This document shows positions 34,093 to 42,715 of a stretch of DNA of 64,000 bases, piece by piece. The stretch is taken from contig NZ_CP013254.1 of assembly GCF_001482365.1 (NCBI RefSeq), positions 2,356,001-2,420,000 of the forward strand, read 5' to 3'. Each line of letters opens with the position of its first letter. Position 1 is the first letter of the stretch. This DNA is from Kocuria flava. Lineage in GTDB: Bacteria > Actinomycetota > Actinomycetes > Actinomycetales > Micrococcaceae. The translations under genes and the position numbers were made by a program. A model generated the notes under the pieces. That model was not told the origin of the DNA. It did not search any database and saw only the letters and a program-made list of their open reading frames with translations.

Positions 34093-35310
34093 ATGCCCGA
34101 CGTCCCGCCCCCCGCTCCGCGCCCCCGGCGCCCGGTCCCGCGCGCCGGGCTGCTGCTGGTGTGCATCGGCCTGGTCGCCCTCGTGCTGCGCACCCCCATC
34201 GTCGCCGTGGCGCCGGTGCTGGGGCAGCTGCGGGACGAGCTCGGGATCACGGCCGCGCAGGCCGGGCTCCTGACGACCGTCCCCGTGCTGTGCTTCGCCG
34301 TGGCCTCCCCGCTGGCCTCCGTGGCGATCCGGCGCCTGGGCGTGGAGTTCGCGATCACCGCCACGCTCGTGGGCGTGCTCGCCGGCGTGCTCGTGCGCTC
34401 CGCGGGCGGGGTGGGGGCGGCGATGGCCGGGACCGTGGTGATCGGCCTGGCGATCACCGTCGGCAACATCGCCGTGCCCCTGCTCATCCGCCGCGACTTC
34501 CCGCCGCACCGGCACAGCGCGGCCACCGGGCTCTACACCGCGGCGCTGAACATCGGCTCGACGCTCGCGGCCCTGCTCACCGCGCCGCTGGCCGAGGCCG
34601 CCGGGTGGCGGCTCGCCCTGGCGGCCTCGGCCTCGGCCGTGCTCGCCGGGGTCGTGGTGTGGTGGCTGACCGCCGGGCGCCGGGCCGTCGTGCCGGGGGC
34701 CGTGTCCCGGCCGGCGCCGGCGGGACGGGCACCGGCCGGCGGGCGGTGGGCCGCGGCGGGGCTCGCGGCGGGCTTCTCCGGGCAGGCCTTCGCCTACTAC
34801 GGGGTCACGGCGTGGCTGCCCTCGCTGCTGGGCGACACCGTGGGGATGACGGTGGTCGGGGCCGGGGCGGCGTCGTCGTTCTTCCAGGTCTTCGCGATCG
34901 CCGGCGGGCTCGGGGTGCCCCTGGCCGCCCGCCGGTTCAGCACGGCCCGGGTGGCGGCCGCGATCGGGGTGCTGTGGCTGAGCCTGCCGGTCGGGCTGCT
35001 GCTGGCCCCGGCCCAGTGGTGGGCCTGGACGGCCCTGGGCGGGGTCGCCCAGGGCGGGGGGATCACCGTGATCTTCGTGGCGATCATGCAGCTGGCCCGG
35101 GACAACGCCTCGGCCGGGCGCATCTCCGCGGTCGTCCAGAGCGTCGGCTACGGCTTCGGGGCGCTGGCCCCGACCGTGGTGGGTGCCGTCCAGGCCCGCA
35201 CCGGGTCCTGGACGGCGGCGCTGCTCGTCGTGCTGGCGGCCACGGCCGCCTACCTGCTGGGCACGACCCTGTCGGTGCGCGCGATCGCCCGCCGCGGGCG
35301 GGTCCGCTGA
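34093..35310 (+). CDS. MFS transporter, CynX/NimT-like
   Basis: 405 residues with about twelve hydrophobic segments. LRTPIVAVAPVLGQLRDELG and SPLASVAIRRLGVEF (the loop 2-3 motif) resemble the cyanate/2-nitroimidazole transporter branch, and AFAYYGVTAWLPSLLGD in the second half is also typical. Probably an exporter or anion transporter; substrate unknown. ATG 34093 is preceded by GGAAGG and a leader hairpin. About 300 bp upstream (33794-34092) carry no gene. Confidence 0.83.
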   Translation: MPDVPPPAPRPRRPVPRAGLLLVCIGLVALVLRTPIVAVAPVLGQLRDELGITAAQAGLLTTVPVLCFAVASPLASVAIRRLGVEFAITATLVGVLAGVLVRSAGGVGAAMAGTVVIGLAITVGNIAVPLLIRRDFPPHRHSAATGLYTAALNIGSTLAALLTAPLAEAAGWRLALAASASAVLAGVVVWWLTAGRRAVVPGAVSRPAPAGRAPAGGRWAAAGLAAGFSGQAFAYYGVTAWLPSLLGDTVGMTVVGAGAASSFFQVFAIAGGLGVPLAARRFSTARVAAAIGVLWLSLPVGLLLAPAQWWAWTALGGVAQGGGITVIFVAIMQLARDNASAGRISAVVQSVGYGFGALAPTVVGAVQARTGSWTAALLVVLAATAAYLLGTTLSVRAIARRGRVR

Positions 35311-35311
35311 G

Positions 35312-35351
35312 CCGCAGGGCCCCGGCCGCGGGTGCGGCCGGGGCCCTGCGG
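35312..35351. terminator. 18-bp perfect bidirectional terminator
   Basis: CCGCAGGGCCCCGGCCGC, loop GGGT, exact complement. It begins 1 bp after the MFS stop and serves the convergent LGFP hydrolase as well. Confidence 0.75.
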
Positions 35352-35363
35352 GCGGGGACGGGC

Positions 35364-36719
35364 TCAGCGGCGCACGACGGTGGTGCCGCCGCCGGCGCGC
35401 CACTCGATGCGCCCGCCGGTGAACTGCTGGGCGACCCCGCCGGCCGTGGCGTACTCGTCGGTGGTGGGGTAGCCCAGGCCGCGCTCGGCGCCCAGGCCGG
35501 CCCAGGCCCGGCCGATCGCCCCGAACTCCTTCACGGCGCGGGCCCCGGTGCCGGCGGACCACAGGATGCGGGTGCGCCGGCCGGCCGCGTCGAAGACCTG
35601 GGAGGCCCCGCCGGCCGCGCGCTGCTCGTCGCCGGCCGGGACGCCGAAGGCCTCCGCGTAGCCGCCGTGGCCGAAGCGCTGGCCGATGGCCCCGCCGTAG
35701 TCCACCACGCGGGCCCCGGTGCTGCCCGACCAGTAGATCGCCTTGTCGCGGCCGTCGGTGCCCGTGAAGCGCTGGTAGACGGACCCGTGCGCGGAGACGT
35801 GCTCGGCACTGACCGGGCGCGCCCAGGAGGTTCCGCCCAGCGCCCGCCACCGGGCGCCGATGGCCCCGGCCACCGGCCACCCGTCCACGGCGTCCTCGGT
35901 GCTCGGCGCCACGGTGCCCGGGGCCGTGCCGCGGTAGAGGCGGTCGAGGTCGTCGCCCACGAGGTCGGGCAGGTCGTAGTTGGTGTGGTGCAGCCCGGGC
36001 AGCACGACCCGGTCGGCCAGGGCGAAGCCGGCGGCCCGGTAGGCCGCGGCGCCCTTGCCGGCGGCCTCGAACGCCGACCAGTTCGCCGGCTGGGTGGCCC
36101 CGTAGCCGTCCTCGGATCCGACGTACCACGTGGGGTCGGTGGTCCTCAGGGCGGCGTCGGGGGCCGACTCGAGCCCGCCCCGGTAGACGCCGCCGCCGCC
36201 GATGAGGGTCGCCCCGCCGCCGCGGATCCAGCCGGCCCGGTCCGAGAGCGCCTCGGTGGCGATGAACTCGGCCCCGCCGGAGTAGCCGGCCAGGTGCACC
36301 CGGGTCGCGTCGGCGCGCTGGTCGGCCATGACCTCGGCGGCGAGTGCGCGGAACCAGTCGCCGACGGCCTCGCTGTTGGCGGTCCACGACCGGTTCGCCG
36401 GCGCCACGGGCACCACGAGCACCATGTTGCGCGCCGCCGCGCGGGCGGCCATGGTGCGCAGCATCGTGGTGGTGGGGCGCTGGGCGTAGTACTGGCCGTC
36501 GCCGTCGAAGTAGAAGACGACGCCGACGGCCTTCGAGCGGTCGACCCCGGCGTCGTAGACGTGGTACGAGGAGGTGATCCCGGCGGCGGAGAAGGAGGTG
36601 TTGGCCGAGTCGGCGGCGGCCGGGGCGGTGGTGCCCACGGCCAGGGTGGCGGCCAGCGCACCGGCGACCAGGGCGGAGCGCAGGGCGCGCGAGGGCAGGG
36701 CGGAGGACAGCAGTGTCAT
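35364..36719 (-). CDS. Secreted alpha/beta hydrolase with three LGFP repeats
   Basis: 451 residues. Signal peptide ending AAAD (near 37). An esterase-like domain follows: VGVVFYFDGDGQYYAQ, VLVVPVAPANRSW, nucleophile Ser in HLAGYSGGAEFI, and VVLPGLHHTNYD with a probable catalytic His. From about residue 285 come three LGFP-type repeats (cores ARPV, FGVP and LGYP) with xxF-GxxxW halves. The likely role is an extracellular esterase or depolymerase held at the wall. ATG 36719 with AGAGGT upstream. The third of four LGFP proteins in this window. Confidence 0.82.
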   Translation of the reverse strand: MTLLSSALPSRALRSALVAGALAATLAVGTTAPAAADSANTSFSAAGITSSYHVYDAGVDRSKAVGVVFYFDGDGQYYAQRPTTTMLRTMAARAAARNMVLVVPVAPANRSWTANSEAVGDWFRALAAEVMADQRADATRVHLAGYSGGAEFIATEALSDRAGWIRGGGATLIGGGGVYRGGLESAPDAALRTTDPTWYVGSEDGYGATQPANWSAFEAAGKGAAAYRAAGFALADRVVLPGLHHTNYDLPDLVGDDLDRLYRGTAPGTVAPSTEDAVDGWPVAGAIGARWRALGGTSWARPVSAEHVSAHGSVYQRFTGTDGRDKAIYWSGSTGARVVDYGGAIGQRFGHGGYAEAFGVPAGDEQRAAGGASQVFDAAGRRTRILWSAGTGARAVKEFGAIGRAWAGLGAERGLGYPTTDEYATAGGVAQQFTGGRIEWRAGGGTTVVRR

Positions 36720-36790
36720 GGGGACCTCTGGGGGGAAAGAGGGCAGGGGGGACGTCCGCCGGACAGCCCGTCCGGCGACGCGCCCACTGT

Positions 36791-36804
36791 ATTGCATTAG
36801 CAAA
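36791..36804 (-). promoter_or_regulatory. TTGC-N4-GCAA site upstream of LGFP hydrolase
   Basis: ATTGCATTAGCAAA on the plus strand, 72 bp upstream of the hydrolase start. It is a short inverted repeat, similar to 25749-25761 upstream of a subtilase. Confidence 0.35.
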
Positions 36805-36889
36805 CTCCGGCGCCGGATGTGACGGCCCCGTGACCTGCGGCGTGTTCCGCCGCCGTCCCGGGGCCCGTGCACCGGCGCCCGCGGGCTCC

Positions 36890-36895
36890 TAGGCT
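36890..36895 (+). promoter_or_regulatory. -10 box for dNMP-kinase-like gene
   Basis: TAGGCT, 32 bp before the GTG start, followed by GGAGGGAGGAG. Confidence 0.45.
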
Positions 36896-36927
36896 GGGGG
36901 CACCGGCCGCCGGAGGGAGGAGACGCC

Positions 36928-37566
36928 GTGGGGAACGCGCAGCACGGGGAGGACCCGCCCGCGCCGGCCGGGGGCCGCGGGCGGGCGCAGCTGCCCGGGC
37001 TGCTCGGGCTGCACGGGCGCAAGCAGGCCGGCAAGGACACCGCGGGGGCACGGCTGGTCGCCGCCCACGGCTACACGCGGGTCGCCTTCGCCGACCCCCT
37101 GCGCCTGTTCCTCGAGCGCCTGGACCCCCTCGTGGGCTGCCGCGACGGCGCCGGGCTGCGCCTGTCCGAGGTGCTCGCCGCCGCGCAGGGGCGGTGGGAC
37201 CGGCTCAAGGACGAGGCCCACGACCCCGTGCACCGGGAGATCCGGGTGCTGCTCCAGCGCCTGGGCAGCGAGGCCGGCAAGACGGTCCTCGGCGAGACCG
37301 TCTGGGCCGACACGGGCCTGGCCGCCGCCCGCCGCGCCGGCGGGCCCGTGGTCTTCACCGACGTCCGCTTCGACGTCGAGGCCGAGGCCATCGTGGCCGC
37401 CGGCGGCCGGGTGGTGCACATCGTGCGCCCCGGCGCCGGGGGACCGGCCGACCCTCACCCCTCGGAGGCCGGGATCGACCCTCGGTGGATCGCGGCCACC
37501 GTGGTCAACGACGGCACCGTTGAGCAGCTGCACGCGCGCATCGACGCCCTCGTCGCCGGGGGCTGA
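36928..37566 (+). CDS. Deoxynucleoside-monophosphate-kinase-like P-loop protein
   Basis: 212 residues from GTG 36928, with GGAGGGAGGAG upstream. P-loop GLHGRKQAGKDTAG near residue 27, AFADPLRLFLERLD, LLQRLGSEAGKTVLGETVW, and VVFTDVRFDVEAEAI. These resemble the phage T4 gp1-type dNMP kinase fold, with a helical lid binding the nucleotide. It may phosphorylate dNMPs or be a phage-derived relative; no other phage gene is near. Confidence 0.72.
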   Translation: MGNAQHGEDPPAPAGGRGRAQLPGLLGLHGRKQAGKDTAGARLVAAHGYTRVAFADPLRLFLERLDPLVGCRDGAGLRLSEVLAAAQGRWDRLKDEAHDPVHREIRVLLQRLGSEAGKTVLGETVWADTGLAAARRAGGPVVFTDVRFDVEAEAIVAAGGRVVHIVRPGAGGPADPHPSEAGIDPRWIAATVVNDGTVEQLHARIDALVAGG

Positions 37567-37619
37567 GCCCGCCGCCCCGGAATATCCCGCCCGCGTCCCT
37601 GGTTGCGGCGGACACGAAC

Positions 37620-37674
37620 GGGCCCGCCCGGTCCCACCGCCGGACGGGCCCCGCCGCGGCGACCGCCGCGGCGG
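37620..37674 (+). terminator. Two consecutive hairpins after the kinase-like gene
   Basis: GGGCCCGCCCGG with CCGGACGGGCCC (one mismatch), then CCGCCGCGG with CCGCGGCGG. Placed between the kinase-like gene and the DJ-1 gene; could terminate the first or control the second. Confidence 0.45.
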
Positions 37675-37702
37675 TCCCGACCTCCCCGTAAGGAGCACCC
37701 CC

Positions 37703-38401
37703 GTGGCACGCGTGCTGATGATCGTCTCCGCCGCCGACTCCCTGACCATGCGCGACGGCACCGAGCACCCGACCGGCTTCTGGGCCGAGGAGCTCGTTAT
37801 CGCCCACCGCGTCCTGCGCGAGGCCGGCCACGACGTCGACGTCGCCACCCCCGGCGGGCGGCGCCCGACCGTCGACCGCGTCTCCCTCGAGCCCGACGCG
37901 GCCGGGGGAGCGGAGCGCGCCCAGCAGTTCCGGGACTACCTCGCCGGGATCGACGCCGAGCTCTCCGCGCCGCTGGTGCTCTCCGAGCTCGACGCCGCCG
38001 ACTACGACGCCCTCGTGCTCCCCGGCGGCCACGGCCCCATGGCCGACCTCGCCCACGACCCCTCCCTCGGCCGGCTGCTCGCCGCCGCCGACCGCGCCGG
38101 CACCCTCATCGCCCCCTTCTGCCACGGCCCCGCGGGCCTGCTGGCCGCCCAGGACGACGGCGCCTTCCTCTTCGCCACCCGCCGGATGACCGTGTTCAGC
38201 AACGAGGAGGAGCTCGGCGGCGGCACCGGGGAGAACACCCCCTGGTTCGTCGAGACCGTCCTGCGCGAGAAGGGCGCCGTGGTCGAGATCGGCCCCGCCT
38301 GGACCCCGCACGTGATCCGCGACGCCAACCTCGTCACCGGCCAGAACCCCCAGTCCAGCCAGGCCGTGGCCGAGGTCGTCGCCGAGGCCCTCGCCGAGTA
38401 G
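37703..38401 (+). CDS. DJ-1/PfpI-family protein (Hsp31/glyoxalase III-like)
   Basis: 232 residues from GTG 37703 with AAGGAG upstream. RVLMIVSAADSLTMRDGTEH and TGFWAEELVIAHRVLREAG carry the acidic residue of the family; ALVLPGGHGPM and IAPFCHGPAGLLA hold the nucleophilic Cys in a tight elbow. Members are glutathione-independent glyoxalases, deglycases or chaperones. This branch (with NEEELGGGTGENTPWFVET) is often annotated as a type 1 glutamine amidotransferase domain protein. Cytosolic. Confidence 0.83.
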   Translation: MARVLMIVSAADSLTMRDGTEHPTGFWAEELVIAHRVLREAGHDVDVATPGGRRPTVDRVSLEPDAAGGAERAQQFRDYLAGIDAELSAPLVLSELDAADYDALVLPGGHGPMADLAHDPSLGRLLAAADRAGTLIAPFCHGPAGLLAAQDDGAFLFATRRMTVFSNEEELGGGTGENTPWFVETVLREKGAVVEIGPAWTPHVIRDANLVTGQNPQSSQAVAEVVAEALAE

Positions 38402-38441
38402 CCCCGCCGCCCGCCCGCCCGGCCCCCGCCGGGCGGGCGGG

Positions 38442-38447
38442 TAGGCT
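38442..38447 (+). promoter_or_regulatory. -10 box for MBL-fold gene
   Basis: TAGGCT, 36 bp before ATG 38484; ACGAGGAG ribosome site between. Confidence 0.45.
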
Positions 38448-38483
38448 CGGCCCCACGCACCGGAGCCGACCACGAGGAGCACC

Positions 38484-39227
38484 ATGTTCACCCGAGCAGT
38501 CGCCGACGGCGTCCACCGCCTCACCCGCGCCCACGTCAACTGCTACCTGGTCGAGGACGACGACGGCCTGACGCTGGTCGACGCCGGACTGCCCAGCATG
38601 TGGCCCCTGCTCCAGGACGCCCTGGACGAGCTCGGCCGCACCCCCGCCGACGTGAAGGCCCTGCTGCTCACCCACGCCCACTTCGACCACGTCGGCTTCG
38701 CCCGCCGCGCCGAGGACGAGTGGGACCTGCCCGTCCACGGCCACCCCGCCGACGCCCGCCTGGCCGCCCACCCCTACCGCTACCGGCCCGAGCGCAACCG
38801 CTTCCTCTACCCCCTGACCCACCCGCGGTCCCTGCCCCTGCTCGCCCGCATGGCCGGCGCCGGGGCCCTCACCGTCAGGGGCGTGCGCCGGCTGCGGCCC
38901 CTCGGCACCGGCGGGCCGGTGCCCGTGCCCGGAGGCCCCGTCGTCGTGCACACTCCCGGCCACACCGACGGCCACGTCGTCCTCGACCTGCCCGGGCGCT
39001 CCACCGTGCTCAGCGGCGACGCCCTCGTCACCCTCGCCCCCTACACCGGCCGCCGCGGCCCCCAGATCGTCGCCTCGGCCGCCACCAAGGACACCGCCAC
39101 CGCGCTCGCCTCCCTCGACGCCGTGGCCGCCACCGGCGCCGGGACCGTGCTGCCCGGCCACGGCGAGCGCTGGACCCAGGGGGCCGAGGCGGCCGCCCGC
39201 CACGCCCGGGCCGTCGGCGCGCACTGA
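38484..39227 (+). CDS. Metallo-beta-lactamase-fold hydrolase
   Basis: 247 residues. LTHAHFDHVG is the HxHxDH zinc motif, HTPGHTDGHVVLD gives the third His, SGDALVTL the bridging Asp and LPGHGE the last His. The N-terminal NCYLVEDDDGLTLVDAGLP is typical of the glyoxalase II-like branch. The substrate is unknown; quinolone-signal, lactone or thioester cleavage are possibilities for this branch. Its own promoter lies just upstream. Confidence 0.85.
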   Translation: MFTRAVADGVHRLTRAHVNCYLVEDDDGLTLVDAGLPSMWPLLQDALDELGRTPADVKALLLTHAHFDHVGFARRAEDEWDLPVHGHPADARLAAHPYRYRPERNRFLYPLTHPRSLPLLARMAGAGALTVRGVRRLRPLGTGGPVPVPGGPVVVHTPGHTDGHVVLDLPGRSTVLSGDALVTLAPYTGRRGPQIVASAATKDTATALASLDAVAATGAGTVLPGHGERWTQGAEAAARHARAVGAH

Positions 39228-39381
39228 GCCGGCGGTCCTCCGGCCGCTGCCGGTCCGCCGCCGGGCGCACCGGGGGTGCGCACCCCGGCCTGCGGCGCCG
39301 CGGCCGGGCCCGGGCGCGGGGTAGACCCGGGGAGGGACCGGGCACCCGGCCCCGTCGCCCCGCCGCCGGAGGAGCCGCCCC

Positions 39382-40482
39382 GTGGACCAGCCCGTCACCG
39401 CGCCGGCGGACCCCGGCCGCCCGGCCCCGCCCCGCACCGCCGCTGTCCGTCGACCGGACCCGGCGGCGCCCGGGATGCTGCGCGGGGTGCGGTACGTGCT
39501 GCCCCTGCGGTGGTCGCAGGACGCGGGGCTGGCGGAGCTGGCCGCCTACCTGGAGCAGGTCGTGCAGTGGCTGCCGGTCACGGTGGTCGACGGCTCCGCC
39601 CCGGAGCGGCGGGCCGCCCACCGCCGGGCGTTCCCGGCGGCGGTCGAGCACGTGGTGCCCGACCCGTGGCCGGGGCGCAACGGGAAGGTCGCCGGGGTGA
39701 TGACCGGGGTCCGCCGGGCGCGCGAGGAGCGGATCGTGCTCGCCGACGACGACGTGCGCCACACCCGGGCGAGCCTGGAGCGGATCGCGGCCCTGCTGGA
39801 GGAGGCGGAGGTCGTGCGACCGCAGAACTACTACCTCGAGCTGCCCTGGCAGGCCCGCTGGGACACCGGGCGCACGCTGCTCGCCCGCGCCCTCGGCGGG
39901 GACCACCCGGGCACCCTGGGGGTGCGCCGCTCGGTGCTGCTGGGCGCCGGGGGCTACGACGGCGACGTCCTGTTCGAGAACCTCGAGCTGATCCGCACCG
40001 TGCGCGCCGCCGGCGGGCGGGAGCGGGTGGCCCTGGACGTGCTGGTGGGCCGGGTCCCCCCGGACGTGGCCCACTTCCGCGGCCAGCGGGTGCGCCAGGC
40101 CTACGACGACCTCGCCCAGCCGGTCCGGCTGCTCGCGGAGCTGTCCCTGCTGCCCGTGCTGTGCTGGGCGGCGCGGCGGCCGGTGCGCCTGGCGGCGGGG
40201 GCGGGGACCGTGTGCGCCCTGGCCGAGGCCGGCCGGCGGCGGGCCGGGGGACGGGCCGTCTATCCGGCCACGTCCGCGGCGTGGGCGCCGCTGTGGGTGC
40301 TGGAGCGCTCCGTGTGCGTGTGGGCGGCCGTGCTCGCCCGCTGCCGCGGCGGGGTGCCCTACGCCGGTGCCCGCCTGCGCACCGCCGGGCACTCCACGGC
40401 CCGGCTGCGGCGGCGGCTGCGGGCGGGCGCCGGTCCCGCCGGCCCCGAGCAGGGGAGCCCTGGGACCGGAATCCCGGGGTGA
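39382..40482 (+). CDS. GT2-like glycosyltransferase
   Basis: 366 residues from GTG 39382 with GGAGGAGCC upstream. GVRYVLPLRWSQDAGLAEL begins a GT-A fold. VTVVDGSAPERR and ERIVLADDDVRHTRASLE hold the DDD metal-binding motif, and GVRRSVLLGAGGYDGD is the usual acceptor-side segment. The C-terminal third has hydrophobic stretches (LAELSLLPVLCWAARRP, SVCVWAAVLARC) and may associate with the membrane, as in HpnI/ceramide-type transferases. Acceptor unknown; no sugar cluster adjacent. Confidence 0.75.
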   Translation: MDQPVTAPADPGRPAPPRTAAVRRPDPAAPGMLRGVRYVLPLRWSQDAGLAELAAYLEQVVQWLPVTVVDGSAPERRAAHRRAFPAAVEHVVPDPWPGRNGKVAGVMTGVRRAREERIVLADDDVRHTRASLERIAALLEEAEVVRPQNYYLELPWQARWDTGRTLLARALGGDHPGTLGVRRSVLLGAGGYDGDVLFENLELIRTVRAAGGRERVALDVLVGRVPPDVAHFRGQRVRQAYDDLAQPVRLLAELSLLPVLCWAARRPVRLAAGAGTVCALAEAGRRRAGGRAVYPATSAAWAPLWVLERSVCVWAAVLARCRGGVPYAGARLRTAGHSTARLRRRLRAGAGPAGPEQGSPGTGIPG

Positions 40483-40510
40483 CGGGGAGTCCCGGGTGAG
40501 GGGGTCCCGG

Positions 40511-40582
40511 GCACGGAGGCCGTGCGCACGGGGGCAGGCCCCCCGCCGGGGGCGGGAGGCCTGCGGGGGAGCGCACCGTGCG
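40511..40582. terminator. Nested hairpins between convergent genes
   Basis: GCACGG/CCGTGC at 40511-40525, and GCAGGCC (40534-40540) with GGCCTGC (40558-40564). The segment lies between the glycosyltransferase stop and the manganese catalase stop. Confidence 0.4.
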
Positions 40583-40584
40583 GG

Positions 40585-41466
40585 CTACTCCTTCCTGAGC
40601 GTGTCCTGGATCGCCCCGGCGGCCTTCTCCTTGAGGTTGGACTGCTCGGTGGTGCCGTAGAACCGGGCGTCCGGGTGGGTGGGCGGGGGCATCGGCACCC
40701 CGGCCATGGGCCGGTCCCGGTAGCCGAACTCGCCCTTGCCGTCCGGGCTCGGCCCGGAGGCCCAGGAGCCCTCGGCGGCGGCGGTGCCGTCGGAGAAGTT
40801 GTAGTAGTCGTAGGAGAAGTCGGTGGCCTCCTTGGCCTGCGGGAAGTTGGAGGGCACCGGCATCTGCTCCAGCCCGTCGGCCTGCAGCTCGCGCACCGCG
40901 GCCATCCACTGGTTCTGGTGCATGGTGTCGCGGGCCAGCAGGAAGGAGAGCATGTCCCGCACGCCCTTGTCGTCGGTCATGTGGTAGAGCCGGGCAACCT
41001 GGGTGCGGCCCTGCATCTCGGCGTTGACGTTGGCGGTCATGTCGGCGAGCAGGTTCCCGGAGGCGGTGACGTAGGACCCGGACCAGGGGTTGCCCATCGA
41101 GTCCACCGGCCGGGCCCCCGCCCCGGCGACGATCGCGTGCTGGAGGTCGGTGCCGCCGATCACCGCCGCGACCGCCGGATCACCCTGGACGGCGTCCTCG
41201 GTGATGCCCAGCGGGGCCTTCTCCAGCAGCTGGGCGACCATGGTCGCCAGCATCTCGATGTGGCCGAACTCCTCGGCGGCGGTGCCGAAGAGCAGGTCCC
41301 GGTACTTGCCGGGGATGTGGGCGTTCCACGCCTGGAAGCTGTACTGCATCGCCACGGTGATCTCCCCGTACTGCCCGCCGATCACCTCCTGGAGCTTGCG
41401 GGCGTAGACCGCGTCGGGGGCCTCCGGGGTCGCCCGGTACTGCAGGGTCTGACTGTGCGTGAACAT
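40585..41466 (-). CDS. Manganese (non-haem) catalase
   Basis: 293 residues. The ferritin-like bundle carries the dimanganese ligands: Glu in GGQYGEITVAMQYSFQ, Glu and His in GTAAEEFGHIEML, Glu in NVNAEMQGRTQ and His in RDTMHQNQW. It breaks down hydrogen peroxide in the cytosol. The C-terminal arm (YYNFSDGTAAAEGSW, MAGVPMPPPTHPDARF) is typical and wraps the neighbouring subunit. ATG 41466 follows GGAGGAG. Monocistronic. Confidence 0.92.
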   Translation of the reverse strand: MFTHSQTLQYRATPEAPDAVYARKLQEVIGGQYGEITVAMQYSFQAWNAHIPGKYRDLLFGTAAEEFGHIEMLATMVAQLLEKAPLGITEDAVQGDPAVAAVIGGTDLQHAIVAGAGARPVDSMGNPWSGSYVTASGNLLADMTANVNAEMQGRTQVARLYHMTDDKGVRDMLSFLLARDTMHQNQWMAAVRELQADGLEQMPVPSNFPQAKEATDFSYDYYNFSDGTAAAEGSWASGPSPDGKGEFGYRDRPMAGVPMPPPTHPDARFYGTTEQSNLKEKAAGAIQDTLRKE

Positions 41467-41595
41467 GCGTCTCCTCCGTGTCGTCGCCGTGGGGCCCTGC
41501 CGCACCGGGCGCGGGCCCGGTCCGGCGCAGGTGAGGCCACCCTAACCGCGGCCCGTGGCGAAGGGAAGGGTGCTGACGGATCGTGGTGCAACGGC

Positions 41596-41601
41596 TACGC
41601 T
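41596..41601 (+). promoter_or_regulatory. -10 box for quinone-oxidoreductase-like gene
   Basis: TACGCT 72 bp before the GTG start. Confidence 0.35.
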
Positions 41602-41673
41602 GGGCACGGCGGAGCACCCGGCGCCCCCGGCGCCCTGCCTCCGGTTTCGATCCCCACCCCTCCAGGAGCACCC

Positions 41674-42681
41674 GTGCAGCAGCTCGCCCTCGCCGCCCCC
41701 GGCGGCCTCGACCGCCTCGCCCTCCAGGACGCCCCCGACCCCGGCGCCCCCGGTCCCGGGCAGGTGCGGGTGCGCGTGCGGGCGAGCTCCCTGAACTACC
41801 ACGACTACGTGGTCGTCACGGGGGCGAGCCCGGCCGCCGACGGGCGGATCCCGCTGGCCGACGGCGCCGGCGTCGTCGAGGCCGTCGGGGAGGGGGTCGA
41901 GGAGTTCGCGGTGGGCGAGACCGTGGTCTCCTGCTTCTTCCCGCACTGGCAGGACGGCCCGCCGGTGGACGGCGACTTCCGCCGCGTGCCCGGCGACGGC
42001 CTCGACGGCTACGCCCGCGAGGTGGTCGTGCGTCCCGCCACGTGGTTCACCCGCGCCCCCGCCGGGTGGAGCGCCGCCGAGGCCGCGACCATCACCACGG
42101 CCGGGCTCACCGCCTGGCGCGCGCTCGTGGTGGACGGCGGGCTGCGGGCCGGGGACGTGGTGCTGACCCTGGGCACCGGCGGGGTCTCGGTCTACGCCGC
42201 GCAGCTGGCCAAGCGGCTGGGGGCCACCGTCATCGCGACCTCGTCCTCGGACGCCAAGCTCGAGCGGATCCGGGCCCTCGGGGCGGACCACACGATCAAC
42301 TACCGGGAGGACCCCTCGTGGGGGCGCACCGTCCTGGAGCTGACCGGCGGGCGCGGGGCCGACCACGTCGTGGAGGTCGGCGGGCCGGGCACGCTGCCCC
42401 AGTCGGTGCGCGCGGTGCGCATCGGCGGGCACATCGCCCTCATCGGGGTGCTCACCGGCGCCGCCGGGGAGGTGCCCACGGCCCTGCTGATGGCCAAGCA
42501 GGCCCGCCTGCAGGGGCTGATCGTGGGCAGCCGCCGGCACCAGGCCGACTTCGTGCGCGCCCTCGAGACGACGGGGCTGCGCCCGGTGCTGGACCGCAGC
42601 TTCGGGCTGGCGGAGACCGCCGAGGCCTTCCGCCACCAGGAGTCCGGGGCGCACTTCGGCAAGATCGTCGTCGAGCTGTGA
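41674..42681 (+). CDS. Zinc-independent MDR oxidoreductase (quinone-reductase/alcohol-dehydrogenase-like)
   Basis: 335 residues from GTG 41674 with CCAGGAG upstream. The N-terminal GroES-like domain has VRVRASSLNYHDYVVVTG, where zinc ADHs have Cys, so the catalytic zinc is absent as in quinone oxidoreductases. The Rossmann loop is LTLGTGGVSVYAAQLA, followed by ATSSSDAKLERIRALGADH for NADP(H). Probably reduces a quinone, enone or aldehyde; substrate unknown. Confidence 0.85.
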   Translation: MQQLALAAPGGLDRLALQDAPDPGAPGPGQVRVRVRASSLNYHDYVVVTGASPAADGRIPLADGAGVVEAVGEGVEEFAVGETVVSCFFPHWQDGPPVDGDFRRVPGDGLDGYAREVVVRPATWFTRAPAGWSAAEAATITTAGLTAWRALVVDGGLRAGDVVLTLGTGGVSVYAAQLAKRLGATVIATSSSDAKLERIRALGADHTINYREDPSWGRTVLELTGGRGADHVVEVGGPGTLPQSVRAVRIGGHIALIGVLTGAAGEVPTALLMAKQARLQGLIVGSRRHQADFVRALETTGLRPVLDRSFGLAETAEAFRHQESGAHFGKIVVEL

Positions 42682-42683
42682 GC

Positions 42684-42708
42684 GCCCGGGCCCCGGCGGG
42701 GCCCGGGC
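42684..42708. terminator. Bidirectional hairpin terminator
   Basis: GCCCGGGCCCC, loop GGC, GGGGCCCGGGC: an 11-bp stem between two convergent stops only 34 bp apart. Confidence 0.65.
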
Positions 42709-42715
42709 GGAGGGC

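Noticed and set aside
36928..37566. Prophage remnant suggested by the dNMP-kinase-like gene
   Set aside because: No integrase, structural, lysis genes or attachment repeats were found in the surrounding 20 kb.
41638..41660. GGTTTCGATCCCC resembling a tRNA T-loop
   Set aside because: No acceptor stem, anticodon arm or CCA-like end can be folded around it; it is the leader of the quinone-oxidoreductase-like gene.
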